The notes beneath the pieces are model-generated. The model was not told where the DNA came from and made no database searches. It was given only the letters and a program-made list of their open reading frames with translations. The position numbers and the translations under genes were made by a program. From Halocaridina rubra (Eukaryota > Arthropoda > Malacostraca > Decapoda > Atyidae): a stretch of DNA of 64,000 bases. The stretch spans positions 2,501 to 66,500 of the forward strand of contig JAXCGZ010020877.1 in assembly GCA_037179515.1 (NCBI GenBank), given 5' to 3'. Positions 31,560 through 44,479 of the stretch are shown one piece after another; the first letter of the stretch is position 1; every line of letters begins with the position of its first letter.

Positions 31560-33790
31560 ATAGTCATAGATTTTATTGCCAAATATTTAGTATACATACA
31601 GGAATAAATATTATATTCAGAGGCACTAGCCTGCTGAGCAAGAGCTCCTTGGCAGGCAGTTTAATATACATTTCACATAATTTAAAGTATGACGGCAATA
31701 GTTAACAAAAGCTCCAATATAGCAATCTCATACTTATCTTGTAATAAAACAAAATAGTAGCCTGACCTTAACCTGGACATTATGATACACCAATACTGTA
31801 TTAATTATTAATCAACAGCTGTTTGATTTTGCCTAGTAAATAAATGCTGTTTGAGTTTCTTTTTAAATAAAGTTGTGCCAGTTATTGTTTTTAAATCTTC
31901 TGGTAATGCATTCCAACATTCTGGGCCAAAACAGTGAATAGAAAATTTGTACAAGGTTGTTCTCGGCTGTGGACATATCAAATTTATATTGTTACCTCTG
32001 GTTCCATGGTTGTGTTGAATAAATCTAAATAATTTTCTGTTATCATAAACATCACTATGTATAATAATAACACAGAAATATTGTATCAAGTAATTAAATT
32101 TAAGCAAGTTTAGCTCCTTGAATAAAGAGGAAGTTGAGTCATATTTTCCACTATATGTAATAGTTCTGATCAGTCTTTTCTGAGTTACAAATACATCCCT
32201 TACAATTGACGGCCAAGTACAACCCCAGATGGACAAACAGTATATAATATGAGGATAACACAGGGAATAGTATATGCTTTTTAAGGCCTCATTTGTTAGG
32301 TTATGGCGAATTTTATACAAAATTCCACACGTCTTAGACAGTTTTGAGCAGACAGATTGAACATGATATTTCATCAATAATTACTCCCAAAAATTTCTTA
32401 CAAGCAACTCTTTTAACTTCATATCCATTCATATTAACTTGACCAATATTGTGTACTACAGATCTATTTTGAATAAGATATAGTCAGTTTTGGAAACATT
32501 TAGCTTTATTAACAGAGACCCAGTTGCTAATTTTTTCTAGTTCACTATTTAAAACAGAATGCAAGTGGTCAAGGTTATTATCATGCAGGAGAAGGTTGGT
32601 GTCATCTGCATAAAGAATATATTTGAATTTATTACTGGCATTGGAAATATCCTTTATATAAACTAAAAATAACAATGGGCCCAGTATTGATCCCTGTGGT
32701 ACTCCCCTCTCAATAGTTTGCAACAAAGATGCTTTCCCATTACAATATACGGCTTGTTTTCTATTTTTCAAGTAGCTCTTAAATAACTGTAATGGTGTTC
32801 CCTAATACCCACACGTTAGTTTTTCTATTAGTATATCATGGTCTAATGAGTCAAATGCTTTGGACAAGTCTAGTAAAACCCCTGCAACAAAGTTTTTATT
32901 TTCCAAATTTTGATAAACATCACTTGTAAAGTTCATTATTGCTTTTTCAGTGGTCTTATTATTACGGAATCCGTATTGATTTTCGGATAATAGGTTGAAC
33001 TTTTCAAGGAATTCTTTAAGTCTGTGAACAATCGCTTTTTCAAACACTTTACTTAAAGACGGTAAGATAGATATAGGTTTATAGTTATTTTCATCATCTA
33101 CAGTGCCTGACTTAAATATAGGTATTACTTTAGCACTTTTTAGTTTGTCTGGAAAACATCCTTGCTGAAAACATAGATTATGTGGGTAAGTGGGGTACCA
33201 ATGTAATGGGCAGTGACCTGGAGTAGTTTTGATGGAATTTCATCATATCCCAACGCTGTATTTGGTTTTAAGGTTTTTATATATTTAGTGACTTCCTCCC
33301 TTGTTACAGGATACAAGTAAAACGAAAAGTCTGGTGGATTATTAAAAAACTGTCGGTGTGAGTTTTGTTGCACATTTTGTTGCTCCTGTGTTGGTTGTGC
33401 TATAGTTAAGAAATGATTATTAAAGATATTAGCAGTGTGGTCATTATCATTTTTTAATTTGATTTCCTTTGAATGATTAATTTGTTTTCGTCCCATTAGG
33501 CTGTTTATTGTATTCCAGGTGGACTTGCTGTTTCCTTGTTCCTTCTTAAGCTTATCCTGAAAATATCTATTTTTTGCAGCTCCGAGTAGTGTTACTAATT
33601 TGTTCCTGTAAGCTTTATATCTGGTTCCAAAATACAAAGGCCATTTTGATGCAAGCCTTTCTAATCGGTGTTTTTCTTTGATACTATTTTTTAATCCTGC
33701 AGTTATGTGTGGGCATCTGTTGTTTCTATTATTTCCAGTCGATTTTCTTAGATGAAAGCAGTCTAGAAATTTATCTCTAAATGTACAGTG
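31560..33790 (-). pseudogene. LINE family 3 (Jockey/CR1-group) RT copy, 5'-truncated
   Basis: Reading right to left: a linker with RCPHITAGLKN, KYIKTLKPNTALGYDEIPSK (RT entrance), AKVIPIFKSGTVDDENNYKP, LDLSKAFDSLDHD (first catalytic Asp), RGVPQGSILGPLLFLVYI (motif B), KYILYADDTNLLL (YADD intact), then a C-terminal part with YPHIIYCLSIWGCTW and FGPECWNALPEDLK. At least two frameshifts (near 33160 and 32490) and one stop (near 32806) break it. The endonuclease is nearly all missing. Protein similarity to families 1 and 2 is limited to RT motifs, so it is a different family. Confidence 0.92.
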
Positions 33791-33884
33791 AAGGTCGAAT
33801 GGGTAGCTTTAAATAATCTTCAATATTTTATCTCCGTTAATGATTGGGATACCAAAGCAGTTGAATTGATTAAATTATATGATT

Positions 33885-34065
33885 GTGATATCGGGACAGG
33901 CAAAAAATATTGTCCTCATCATGCCCGGGCACCAAGAAACCAATTATGGAAGCGTAACAGACAGATGACAAGACAGAAATAAGAGACCCGGGAAGTACTG
34001 TGACTTGTCAGACGCTAAAAGATAATAGTTGTGTAACGAGTAAGCCAGATTACTCGGTGTAGATG
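33885..34065 (-). mobile_element. Small repeat with the LINE family 2 type 3' end
   Basis: Starts GATTGTGATATCGGGACAGG and CTCATCATGCCCGGGCACCA, then continues with ACTTGTCAGACGCTAAAAGA. Matches 28449-28620 over its whole length and family 2 elements only over the first ~70 bp. It directly abuts the truncated 5' end of LINE family 3. Confidence 0.6.
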
Positions 34066-34534
34066 TAAGCATGAAAAATGAACCATAAATGAAGGGAGAC
34101 TTAACATCTAACTGTACTGACCAATCCCATTCAAGTCCAAAAGACCTTTAATTGTAGCATTGCAAAGGTGCCCCCCCCCCCTTCAGTCACTTGTATTTTA
34201 CGCTAAACTTTTTACAAATCATCTTTACTAAAAGAGCTATTAGATCAGACTTATTTTTAGCCATTAAGTTTGCCAATTTTGTATTCTTTGTATGCATGAA
34301 TAATAATTTATTTTTCTTCCTACATGTAGGCACTCGGGTTTGCTTGACAGGAGGTCCAGTTAGGACCAGAAAAATAACAATTCTTTTTCAATTATTATTT
34401 CAAATATTGGTGTCCCTCTCCGTGTGTATTCACCAAACTGTGCTCACAGAAAAGAAGTCCCATGTTTATACCTCGCCAGTTTCCCAGTTGCTTTTGTTAC
34501 AATACAAAATAATTTAAAACAATATATAAAGTCA
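34066..34534. other. Unassigned DNA
   Basis: Contains a run of about 12 C at 34170. No gene or known repeat. Confidence 0.55.
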
Positions 34535-36424
34535 TATAATAGTTTCTTCGCTAAGAAAATTCAAGTTATCAGCTATTCTTACACTAAAATAGCACTTCCG
34601 CTCATTTTATAAGTTTTCTTACGAAACTTATAAAATGTATTTTCTCTTTGAAGAGCCACCTATATCAAACTATCACTCCTCATCAACTCTGTCAGAGCCA
34701 AGGAGGGATTTAAAACCATTAACACATCCCCCTTTATTCTTCTAGCTCCATATGGTGGTAAGTCTCACTCCTTAAGCCTTCCTTCATAACTTAATTTCGT
34801 ATCTATGCTACCAGTGCGCAACATTTCTCGTAACTTTTCCCAATTTGATTATATGTTTTTCAAGAGAGGATTCCGAAAAGATACTGCAAATTCACGCTTT
34901 GGCTTCACATTAGTCACGTAAAAATTTCTAAACATTTTTCTTTTTTGACCATATGCTGAAGGTCACCCTTTCGTTTGTTCGAAGGCATGCGTTGCCTTTA
35001 CTAAGCCATTTATAAGCAATTCTAGAGATAAATATAAAAATACATTAACTCTATTTTCCGTTCACAGATTCTAGAAGTTCCTTGCCTGCTATTGAATAAA
35101 TAAGGAGGAGCCTTAATGTACAATCGCCCATGCTCATCACTACATTTTAAAGAGCTGAATCTCATTTTCCAGTTATTTGACAACTCTTGTAAACTGTTAA
35201 GGTCTTCATGAAATTCTTTACAGCTATTTTCGACTTTTACTCTTCACATTTTTTACATCGTCTGCAAAATATATCTAAAATGCTCTGGCAGAGCATTTAC
35301 AAATATAAGGAATTGAATTAGTTCTAAAACTGACATTGCAGAAACCCACCACTAAGTTTGTCTTGGTCAGACACTGCATGTCTTACTCTTACTCTCTGCC
35401 ATCTTTCATCTAAACTTTTTTATCCACTCCAGGAGATATCCATCTATTTTTGTCATTACTACTAGCTTTAGGAGTCTCCCATTTGGGACTGTATCAAACA
35501 CATTTTGAAAATCCAAAAATATACAGTCGACACAGCCCCTCTTTCTTATAATATCTGGCTTACTTCAAAACAAAACTTTACAGCCTCTCTTTTTCATAAG
35601 ATGTGGCTTACTTCAACATGAAATTTCGCAGTGTTTGTTAGTAAAGACTTATCTCTTCTGAAACCACATTGTCTCACTGACAATACTTTGAAAAAAAAAC
35701 TCTGAATGAAGAGCAATGTGTTTTCTCAGTAGTTTATGCATAAATTTGCAAAACATGCTAGTTAATGATACAGGCCTAGAGTTCAATGATGTCTCTCCTA
35801 ACCTCTTTTGAAGATAGATACCAGGTTTGTTTGTGTCCGGTATACTGGAACTTTCCATACTACAGCAACTTTTCATAATATTGCAAAGTACTACAAACAA
35901 TCATGAAGCACATTTTTTTAATTACATAGAAGGATGTCATCAGGTTCCACAGCTTTATGAGTATATAATTCCATTAGGAGCTGCAAACAAACAAAACAAA
36001 CAAACAAACAAACTTTATTTCCATTTCAATACAATGGGTATCCGTCAGCCAGGGCAAGCCCCAACCCCCCACCGTGGTGTCCAACCACAGCAGTTCCTGC
36101 CAGTAAACAGCTTAAACTCTCGGTCTTGGACGGGAACCGATCTTTCGACCTCGTGAATGCGAAGCCAGCGTGTTACCACTGTACTAGTGAAAGAGACAAT
36201 GTTCGCTAGTTTTGGCCTCCATTCTCTCATCTCTGCAATATAGGTGGATTGAGAATTTGCTACAGAAAATACGGACTGACACTCCAGTTTAATTCTTTAC
36301 AGATCTCTTCATCTGTCTCAGTGATGCTTCAATATGCTCTTTCTATCTTGAAAACCTGTCCTCTGAAATAGGTTTCCAAAACCATTTCTCTCCGGTAGTT
36401 ATAATTCTTAATGTCTTTTTCCTG
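34535..36424 (-). pseudogene. LINE family 1, copy D (old, interrupted by a SINE)
   Basis: Diverged copy recognisable along its length by nucleotide similarity to copy L, from the C-terminal domain (34540) to the linker before RT (36400). The protein is broken by many stops; the piece at 35649-35900 still reads RPVSLTSMFCKFMHKLLRKH, like the RT finger block of copy A. A tRNA-derived SINE sits inside at about 35980-36225. Its 5' end meets the 3' end of copy E at about 36425. Confidence 0.85.
35980..36225 (-). mobile_element. tRNA-derived SINE with (TTTG)n tail, inserted in LINE copy D
   Basis: In its own sense it starts near 36222 with TAGTACAGTGGTAACACGC (A box), followed by GATCGGTTCCCGTCC (B box). 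The tRNA-like head then leads into a body of about 120 bp and a TTTG-rich tail (plus strand AAACAAACAAAC) at about 35983-36012. The LINE sequence is continuous on either side, which confirms insertion. Confidence 0.85.
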
Positions 36425-37387
36425 TGTTTAAATGAGCTCACAGGGAAAAGCCCCATTCTCGTGACTTAATGTTTCCTAGTAAGTTCCTATTTTCACTCAT
36501 TAACATTAATCATCTATTAAAATTATGAATGTATTTATAACTGACAGTGTCTTAGATTGGCAAATTCAAATTACTGATTAATTATCATTAAACACGCACA
36601 TCCTTACATCTTGGACAAAAATATGCATAGAGAGTTTCAAACTATGACCTTTGGTTCTAGAGCCACCCATATTATCAATGCATCGCTCCCCATCAACTCT
36701 GTTAAGATTACGGAGAACTTTAAGAGCTGTTGCCATATCATCCTATTTTCTAGGTCCATGCGGTGGTGGTAAGTTTATCCCCAATGATCGTTACTAATAA
36801 ATGAGATCTAGTTTCTTTGCCACCAGCTTTGATCATGTCTTTGATCTTTCTCCAAATGTAGATATCGTTCTCATGCGCATATCTCAGAACAGTGCTACAA
36901 AATTCAAGCTTAAGTCTCACATAAGTCAGGAAAATATATCTAAACATTTCTTTGTCCTTTGCCTGAAGGCAATGCTTTGCTTATTTCAAAGAATCCACGG
37001 ACTTTAAAATATCATTTTCATGAATACCAGGAGCCACATATGTCAATAAATTTGTCTCAGATCTCTTTCATTCAAATATTCTTCAAGTTTCTCTCCCATT
37101 ATTGAAAACACATACATGGATTATCTTGCACTCATGCCCATTTTGCATCATCGTATATTTTGAATTACTGAATCCCATTAACCGCTTCTATGACAACCCA
37201 TGCTGACTATCAAGACCTTTCCGATGTTCTTTACCACTATTTTTGTCATTTTACTCTCTTCACAATTTTTACAATATCTGTAAAATATATATATATATGT
37301 ATTTGCATTTACAGACTCATATACAGTATATCATTAGCATACATAAGAAGCATAAGTGGCCCTAAAACTGATTCCTGCAGAGACAAG
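36425..37387 (-). pseudogene. LINE family 1, copy E, 3' part
   Basis: Old copy covering the 3' UTR, C-terminal domain and end of the RT up to the FADD-proximal region. Interrupted at 37387 right after the sequence matching CCTAAAACTGAACCCTGTGG of copy A. It resumes at 40441. Confidence 0.8.
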
Positions 37388-40300
37388 TTTTTTTTTTTAG
37401 GAGTGTAACACCGGGACAGACAAAAACTGCCCTCATCAATAAAGGCCTGGGCACAAGCAAACATCAAGACGAGGGAAAAGAAAAAGGTTAAGGACAAGGC
37501 AGAGATGAAGTAATGTTACACAAAGGAAAACAACAGACAAACAAAAAAGTCAAAGTGCAGAGGACCTAGAGATATGGAAGATTAGGCCTTGAGATGACGA
37601 AAGAGCTGCTATTTGCAGGATGATAGGTCATAAGAAATAGGAAAGACAGAAGGAGGAAGAGAGTTCCAGAGTCTGGAGGTAGACGGGAAGAAGCAGTCGC
37701 TGTACCGACTAATCCGCGAGCTACAAATCTCCACACAGTACCTGTGAGATGAGGTGCTTAGCGACTGTTACGCGGCCTCGGCAATGGGGGAGGGATGCAA
37801 CTCGCCAACTCATCAGAACAGCAATGGAAGTATTAGAGACAGAAAAGAGAAAGGGAAGATACCTTACGGCAAAGAGAGAGCGAATCTAGATTAGAAGCAA
37901 GAGAAAGATCATTAATGAGTATGACTGCCTTAGATTCACCCCTATCAAGGAGATAAGTATAAGAAGAAGCACCCCAGATGTGTGAGCAGTATTCTAAGCA
38001 GGGACGGATAAGACCTTTATAGATTTTAAGTAACTATAAAGAGGAAAAGTAATGACAAAAACGAAACAAAACCCCCAATTCTTTGGATGAAGATCTAGAA
38101 ATTTGGATTGAGTGATTCCTCCAAAACAAGTTAGAGGCTATGCGAATTCCTATGTTGGGAGAATTAAGAGCAAAAATTTTGTCTGTTTCGAAGACAATAG
38201 GGTTATCAGGAGGAGAAGAAGATAAAGAGATAGCCAGAAACTGTGTCTTGGAGGCACTGAATTTAGCTAAATTTTGAATGCCCCACATAGATACACTCTC
38301 CAAATCGGAGTTGAGAGTAGAAGAAAGAGTGATACGAGACTGATTACGAGTAGTAGATGAAGGTTGTGAAGAAAAGGCAGAGGAAAAGTGAAGGGTAGAA
38401 TCATCAGTAAAGGCATGAAGAAGAGAGGAAGATGGGATTGTAGAAGATCAATGATGAAGAGAAGGAACAAAGTAGGTGAGAGAACAGAGCCCTGTGGAAC
38501 ACCACTGGTAACAGAGAAAGGGCTAGATGTCGCACCATCAACAACTACAAATATAAAACGGTCAAAAAGAATACTAGATATTAGAGAACGGAAAGAGGTA
38601 AAGCTATAGGCAGGGACTTTGGTCAACAGAGCCTTGTGCCAGATTCTGTCAAAACCCTTAGATATATCTAGGGCGACGACAAAAGATTCCCCATAGTTCC
38701 TCAGAGAAGATGACCATACATGAGTAATATAGGACAGGAGGTCACTAGTGCATCTTGCCTTGCAGAAGACGTACTGGTGATCGGAGATAAGTGATTTAGA
38801 TTCAAGGCGTTTCAAGAAGTGAGCATTGAGTAAAGTTTCATAAACTTTAGTAATAGAGGAGGTTAGGGCAATAGGCCGGTAGTTTAAAGGAATAGAGCGG
38901 TTACCCTGCTTAGGAACAGCTTGAAATAGAGCAAGCTTCCGAGATGAAGGATAGATACTGGTTGTCAGAAAGAGGCGAAAAAGATGGTAAAGCACAGGAG
39001 CCAGTTCATCTGCTAACTCCTTAAGGAACCTTGCAGGGGTACCATCGGGACCAGATGCCTTGTTCGTCTTTAGCGAGCGAAGAACCTTACGAACTTTGCG
39101 TGAAGAAAGGATAAGGGAGGGCATGGGGTTAGAGAAGGTAGAGATTGAGAGACAGGTGTGCTGGAATCGTTTATAGAAGAGTTGGCAGAAAAATGAGAGC
39201 CAAAGAGAGTGGCTTTGTCAGTGGGAGAGCAAGCTATAGAACCATCAGAATGAATGAGAGGGAGAAAGTTTGAGTTACAGAAGTTTTTGGCTAAGGACCA
39301 GAAGCATTTGTCGGTGGGAGAGGATTTAAGGTCAACTTTTCTTCTTATAAAGGAAGCCTTAGTCCTTCGAATCTGAGCAGTAGCGCGATTCCTAGCAACA
39401 AGTGTCCAATTCCTGTCCTGGATAGCCATGGAGCAGGCACAGTCAAACTAAGGTTTAGGGGGAGAGAAAGTTCTCGTAAAAGAGGGGATGTATGCCTCCA
39501 TTCCCGAGGTCATGATCTAGGAAACTTTTAGGGCTACCTGATCAGGGTTGCAGGATCAAAAGCAGTAGTCATCCCATAGGAAGTCAAAGGGAAAGTTAAG
39601 CAAATTTTCATGTTGGGTACACTCAAAGTGCCAAAGGCGGCACTGAGTAGGAGGGATTGGTGGAGGGGGAGCAAAAATAGAAGAGACTGAGATCAGAGAG
39701 TGGTCAGAATTTACCAAGAGGGGAGAGTACAGAATAAGAGTAGTTTGAGTGGTAAGAAGTAAGAAATAGGTCAAAAGTGTTTGCTGCATATTCGTGACGA
39801 TCAGGAACACGAGTAGGATGTTTGATAATTTGCTTCAGATCATGAGTAATAGATAAAGCAAGGGTCTCACTTCCTCCCATATCAGTGTGAGAAGAATGAA
39901 GCCACTCAATGTGCTGTACATTGAAGTCTCCAATGAAAACTTCGGTATGTGGATGAGAAGATAGCAAGGACTCATGGCACAAAGACAGATACTCAAAGAA
40001 AGACACGCACTCGGTGGAGTTTGGAGAACAGTAGCAGAAGCAAAGGAAAATAGTGGTAGCGGAGAGATTGATTTTTAGCCAGAGAACATCAAAGTCAGGA
40101 GATTCAAGGTCCATGAGCCTCGCAATAGGAGTGTTAGTGTTGCAGTAGGCACAGACCCCACCTTTGGAATGAAAACAAGTATACAGATTATTCTAAGAGA
40201 TTTGAAATGGGTCAGTGGAAGCATGTATAGACAGCTGGGTTTCAGATAGGAGGAGGAGGAGGTTAGGTTATGAGTTCAGTCTTCTTCCAATAAGACAATG

Positions 40301-40440
40301 CTTGTCTTTAAGAATATAAAATTTCCACTATAATGATCAAGCCACCAAAAGCTCGAGATCTTATGAGGTATATATGGCATTTATATTATTGTGAACATTT
40401 ATTCTTTCCATTTTAAGATTACGTCGATGTGATCGCATTT
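37388..40440 (-). pseudogene. LINE family 2, copy 1 (endonuclease plus RT), inserted in LINE copy E
   Basis: Poly-A is at the left (T run 37389-37398), so it reads right to left. Endonuclease pieces: LLSETQLSIHASTDPF, VFIGDFNVQHIEWLHSSH and DHSLISVSS (the final SDH-type block). Linker: RRTKASFIRRKVDLK. RT open at 38267-39124: TNKASGPDGTPARFLKELA, NYRPIALTSSITKVYETLL, VALDISKGFDRIWHKAL (first Asp), SGVPQGSVLSPTLFLLFI (motif B). A frameshift then moves the FTDDSTLHF box into another frame. Jockey/I-like in general character; copy 2 lies at 41353. Confidence 0.92.
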
Positions 40441-41352
40441 TTAATGCAATTTTAACTCTGGTCCTCCTCTCTTCCTTATAAATAAGTTTTCATTCAATCC
40501 AAAACATTTCCATCTATCACTGCCATTATCTGCACATTCTTCAAGTCTCAAATGCAGAAATGTATCCAGCGTCTCCTGAAAATCTAAGAAATTTCAATCT
40601 GCCCATCCCTCTCTTTATTGTAAGATGAGACTTAACATTTTCATAAAATTCGACAATGTGTATTAATGTAAACCATTCTTTTCTGAAGCTGTGATGTGTT
40701 ACTGACATACTTGAAAAGATCACAAGTGAACAAATTTGTGCTTTCTCTATAGTGTCTTCATAACCTATGCATTATGCTACTCTATGAAACTGGCCCAAAG
40801 TTGAGAATTGCCTCTTTCCGTTTTTGAAGATATGTAAAGCACTAGTTTCGTTCCAAAATCTTAGAATCTCCCTAGATTTTAGACATTTGTAAAATACGTT
40901 GCAAGCCACTAGAGAATGGTACAGAATATTGCTAAAGTATATACGGGATATATTATCAGGTCTCATAGATTTATGAGACCTGATATACTCTTTATGTATT
41001 TCCGTAGTTGTAAAGATAATGTTCCCATATACTTATCCCTGGTCTTTCACCTCTTCAGTATTGGGTAGTGGGGTATTCACTACTGTAAATAATGCCTGAT
41101 ACTCTTTTTATTAATTTTTCAAAGAAAGATTCATGTCTAAATTATAGTTCTCTCTGCTCCTTTAACGTTGCAAATTTTTATTCCACATGCACTTTTCCAT
41201 CTTGTTCTTTGACATTCAATTTTACTCTCAAAAAGCTGTGGAAATGTTTGGGATTTTCCTTAGTTCCCCTCACGATGTCTCTTTTGTAAGGCCTCCCTCC
41301 CTCTCAACTTATACATACGTACTCAGTTATTGCTCTTTTATAATTTTGCCAA
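40441..41352 (-). pseudogene. LINE family 1, copy E, 5' part
   Basis: Resumes with ACTCTGGTCCTCCTCTCTTC, aligning with ACTCTAACCCTCTGTTCCCT of copy A, and continues through the RT N-terminus and the linker before it. No long frame remains. It ends at 41352 at the poly-A end of a second family 2 insertion. Confidence 0.8.
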
Positions 41353-43790
41353 CCAACTATTTTATTTTTCATAAGTGTCACACCAGGACAGACAAAAATA
41401 ATTGCCCTCATAAGGCCCAGGCACGAAGAAAATAATAAGAAAAAGTAAACTTTAAGGACAAGGAAGAAATCAGGGAATGATACACAATGGGAATAGGACA
41501 GGCTGAAAGAATAGTCGAAGTACTGAGGACCTAGAGATATGGCAGGGTTAGGCCCTGAGAAGGCCATAGATCCGCTTTTTGAAGGAAGATAGGTTCTAAT
41601 AATTATGAAAGCCAAAAGGAGGAAGAGGGTTCCAGAATCTGGAGGTGGATGGGTAGAAGCAGTCGTTGCACTGTACCTGTGAGACAAAGCAGTTTGGTGA
41701 TTATTATGTAGCCTCAGAAGTGGGGGAGGGATGCAATTTGCCAAGTCATCAGAACAACGATAGAAATGGTACCAATAGAAAAGAGGGGGAAAGATACCTT
41801 TCGGCAAAAAGAAAGCGAATCCAGATTAAAAATAAGAGAAGGGTCATAAAAGAGTATGATTGCCTCAGATTCAACCCTATCAAGGAGATAAGTATGAAAA
41901 GAAGCACCCCAGATGTGTGGGTAGTATTCCAAGCAGGGACGGATAAGACTTTTTATAGATTTTAAGTAACTGGAAAGAGGAAAAGTGATGACTAAAATGA
42001 AACAGAACCCCCAATTTTTTGGAATGTGATTTAGAAATTTGAATTATGTGACTCCTTTAAGACAAGTTAGAAGGTATCTGGATACCTAATATATTAATAG
42101 AATTAAGAGGGTAAATTTCGTTAGTTTCAAAGACAACAGGGCTATCAGGAACTGTGTTTTAAGGGCATTAAAGTTGACAAAATTTTGGTTGCCCCACTCA
42201 GATACCCTCTACATATCAAAGTTGGGAGTAGAAGAAGAGTGATACAAGACTGGTTATGAGTGACAGATGAAGGTTGTGAAGTGATGGTAGTGGAAAAATG
42301 AAGAGTAAAATTGTTGGCAAAGGAGAGGAGAGAGAGGAGGATGGGGATTGAAGAAGATCGTTGATGAAGTGAGGGAACAGAGTAGGTGAAAGAACAGAGC
42401 CCTGTGGAACACCACTGGTAACAGGGAATGACCTAGATGCTGCACAGTCAACAATCACAGATGTACAACAGTCAGAAAGAACACTGGAAATCAGATAACA
42501 GACAGAAGGGGTAAACAGGGACTTTGGCCAACAGCCTTGTGCCATACTGTCTAAAGCCTTAGAGATATCAAGGGCGACAACAAACGATACCACATAGTTC
42601 CTCAGGGAAGATGACCATACATGAGTAAGATAGGACAGGAGGTCACCAGTGGATTTTGGCTTGTGGTATCTGAGATAAGTGTGTTAGATTTAAAATGTTC
42701 CAAGACGTGAGAATTCAGAAAAGTTTTGAATACTTTTAGTAATAGCAGAAGTTAGAGCAATAGGTCAGTAGCTGGAAGGAATAGAGTAGTCATCCTTCTT
42801 AAGGACAGGTTAAACTAGAACAAGCACTCAAGATGCAGGATAGATATTAGTTGATAAAATTAGGCAAAAAAGATGGCAAAACAAGGAATCCAGTGTATCT
42901 ACAAACTCCTTAATGAGCCTTACATGGATAGCATCAAATCCAGTTGCCTTGTTTGTCTTTGGAGAGCAAAAAACTTTATGGACTTTGCATCAAGAAAAAA
43001 ATCGCTTATGGAAGAGTTGGCAAAATAATGAAAACCAAAGAGACTGGCTTTATGAATGGGAGAGCATGCTATAGAACCATCAGGACAAATGAGAACAGGA
43101 AAGCCTGAGTTACAAAGGTTTTTGAAGAGATTGTTGGCTATGGACCAGAAATATTTATAAGCAGGAGAGGAGTTAAGGTGATCAATATCATTCTTAAACA
43201 GGAAGTTTTAGACTTTCGAATCTGAGAAGTGCAGCGATTCCTGGCTATAATAAAAGCACAGCGAGTTAAATCAGGAGAGGCTTGGTACAACTGGTATGCC
43301 CTATACCCTGGTGTAAATAGCCACGGAGCAGGCACAGTCAAACCAAGGATTAAGGGGAGTAAAAATTTGATAGAGGAGGGAATGAATGTCTCCATTCCCG
43401 AGGTTATGATCTAAGCAGCTTTTAGGGCTACTTGATCAGGTATGTGGGTCCCAAAGCAGTAGTCATCCCATGGGAAGTCAAATAGAATGTTACACAAATT
43501 ATCGCATTGGGTATACTCAAAGTGCCAAAGACGGCGCTGAGTACAAGGAGTTGATGGAGGTGTAGCGAAAATGGAAGAGATTGAGACAAAAAGGGCGGTC
43601 TTATTTACCAAAAGGGGAAAGCACAGAATAGGAGTAATTTGAAGGAGTAGAAATAAAAACAGGTCAAGAGTGTTTGATTCATGTTCGTGAAAATCGGAAA
43701 AACGAGAAGGATGTTTGGAAATATGTTCCAGAGCGTGAGTAATAAAGAATGCATTAGTGTGAGAAGAATGGAGCCACTCTCTGTAGAGTA
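41353..43790 (-). pseudogene. LINE family 2, copy 2 (more degraded)
   Basis: Same arrangement as 37388-40440. Endonuclease end at 43411-43790 (EWLHSSHTNAFFITHALEHI), linker at about 43138-43300 and RT remnants at 42216-42593 with VALDISKALDSM and SGVPQGSVLSPTLF. Several frameshifts and deletions. The 5' end is truncated in the endonuclease. Confidence 0.9.
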
Positions 43791-43859
43791 CTAAGTGGAG
43801 GAAGTTACTGTCCTGCAATACAAATTAGATGAGTTCATATACAGGTTTAATAAGGCTGC

Positions 43860-44060
43860 TCAGTGGAATGCTAAGTGATTATTTATATGGGTGGCTCCAC
43901 AACTATAAGCTTTGTAAGATACTTTTGCAGGATGTAATAAACTTCATCTTTAGCATAAGGTATACTGATAACTGGAAGTCACTACACAACAAAACAATAA
44001 ATGCTAAGTGCATTTTAAGGATAGTATTAAAGAAATGTAAGAGTGTAAATGAGCAAAAGA
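43860..44060 (+). pseudogene. LINE family 1, copy F (C-terminal scrap)
   Basis: Plus-strand fragment reading YKLCKILLQDVINFIFSIR and YTDNWKSLHNKTINAK, the decayed form of the HSLKLCKKTSLQNVRKYFFS and VVDNWNSLSEEVVNA blocks of copy A. Confidence 0.75.
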
Positions 44061-44479
44061 AAAAAGCAAGGAGATGGAAAGTTACCAGCTTGGGCTTTTT
44101 TCCATAAGAAAAATTGGGTTAATAGTCATGGAATCGTTGAAAAGATAAGATTGCCATGAAATTTTAAAAGGACTGTGAGAGAGTGAAACTGTAGAGCATA
44201 TATTTTTAAATAAAATTCCAATAACAATGAAAAGAATCCAGTCTCTTTTAAGTCCCTCTAAAAATCAAAGGGAGGATATGAGTATTGTGCAAACACTTAA
44301 TATTTCTCGTATTCCAAGTGAGCTTATACATCAAGACTCGACAGAAACAGGAGTTTTATGAAGAATGTTTTTCCTTTATTTTGCTTTAATCCTTAAAAAC
44401 ACATAATATACAGCACATTCACGCAGACATACAGTAAACACGCATATCAACAGTACCAGTCAGATATTACAAAAAAAGA
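44061..44479. other. Unassigned DNA
   Basis: No gene or known repeat seen. Confidence 0.55.

Noticed and set aside
41187..41435. 82-codon plus-strand frame across the LINE/LINE junction
   Set aside because: It spans two different minus-strand LINE remnants and has no meaning as a protein.
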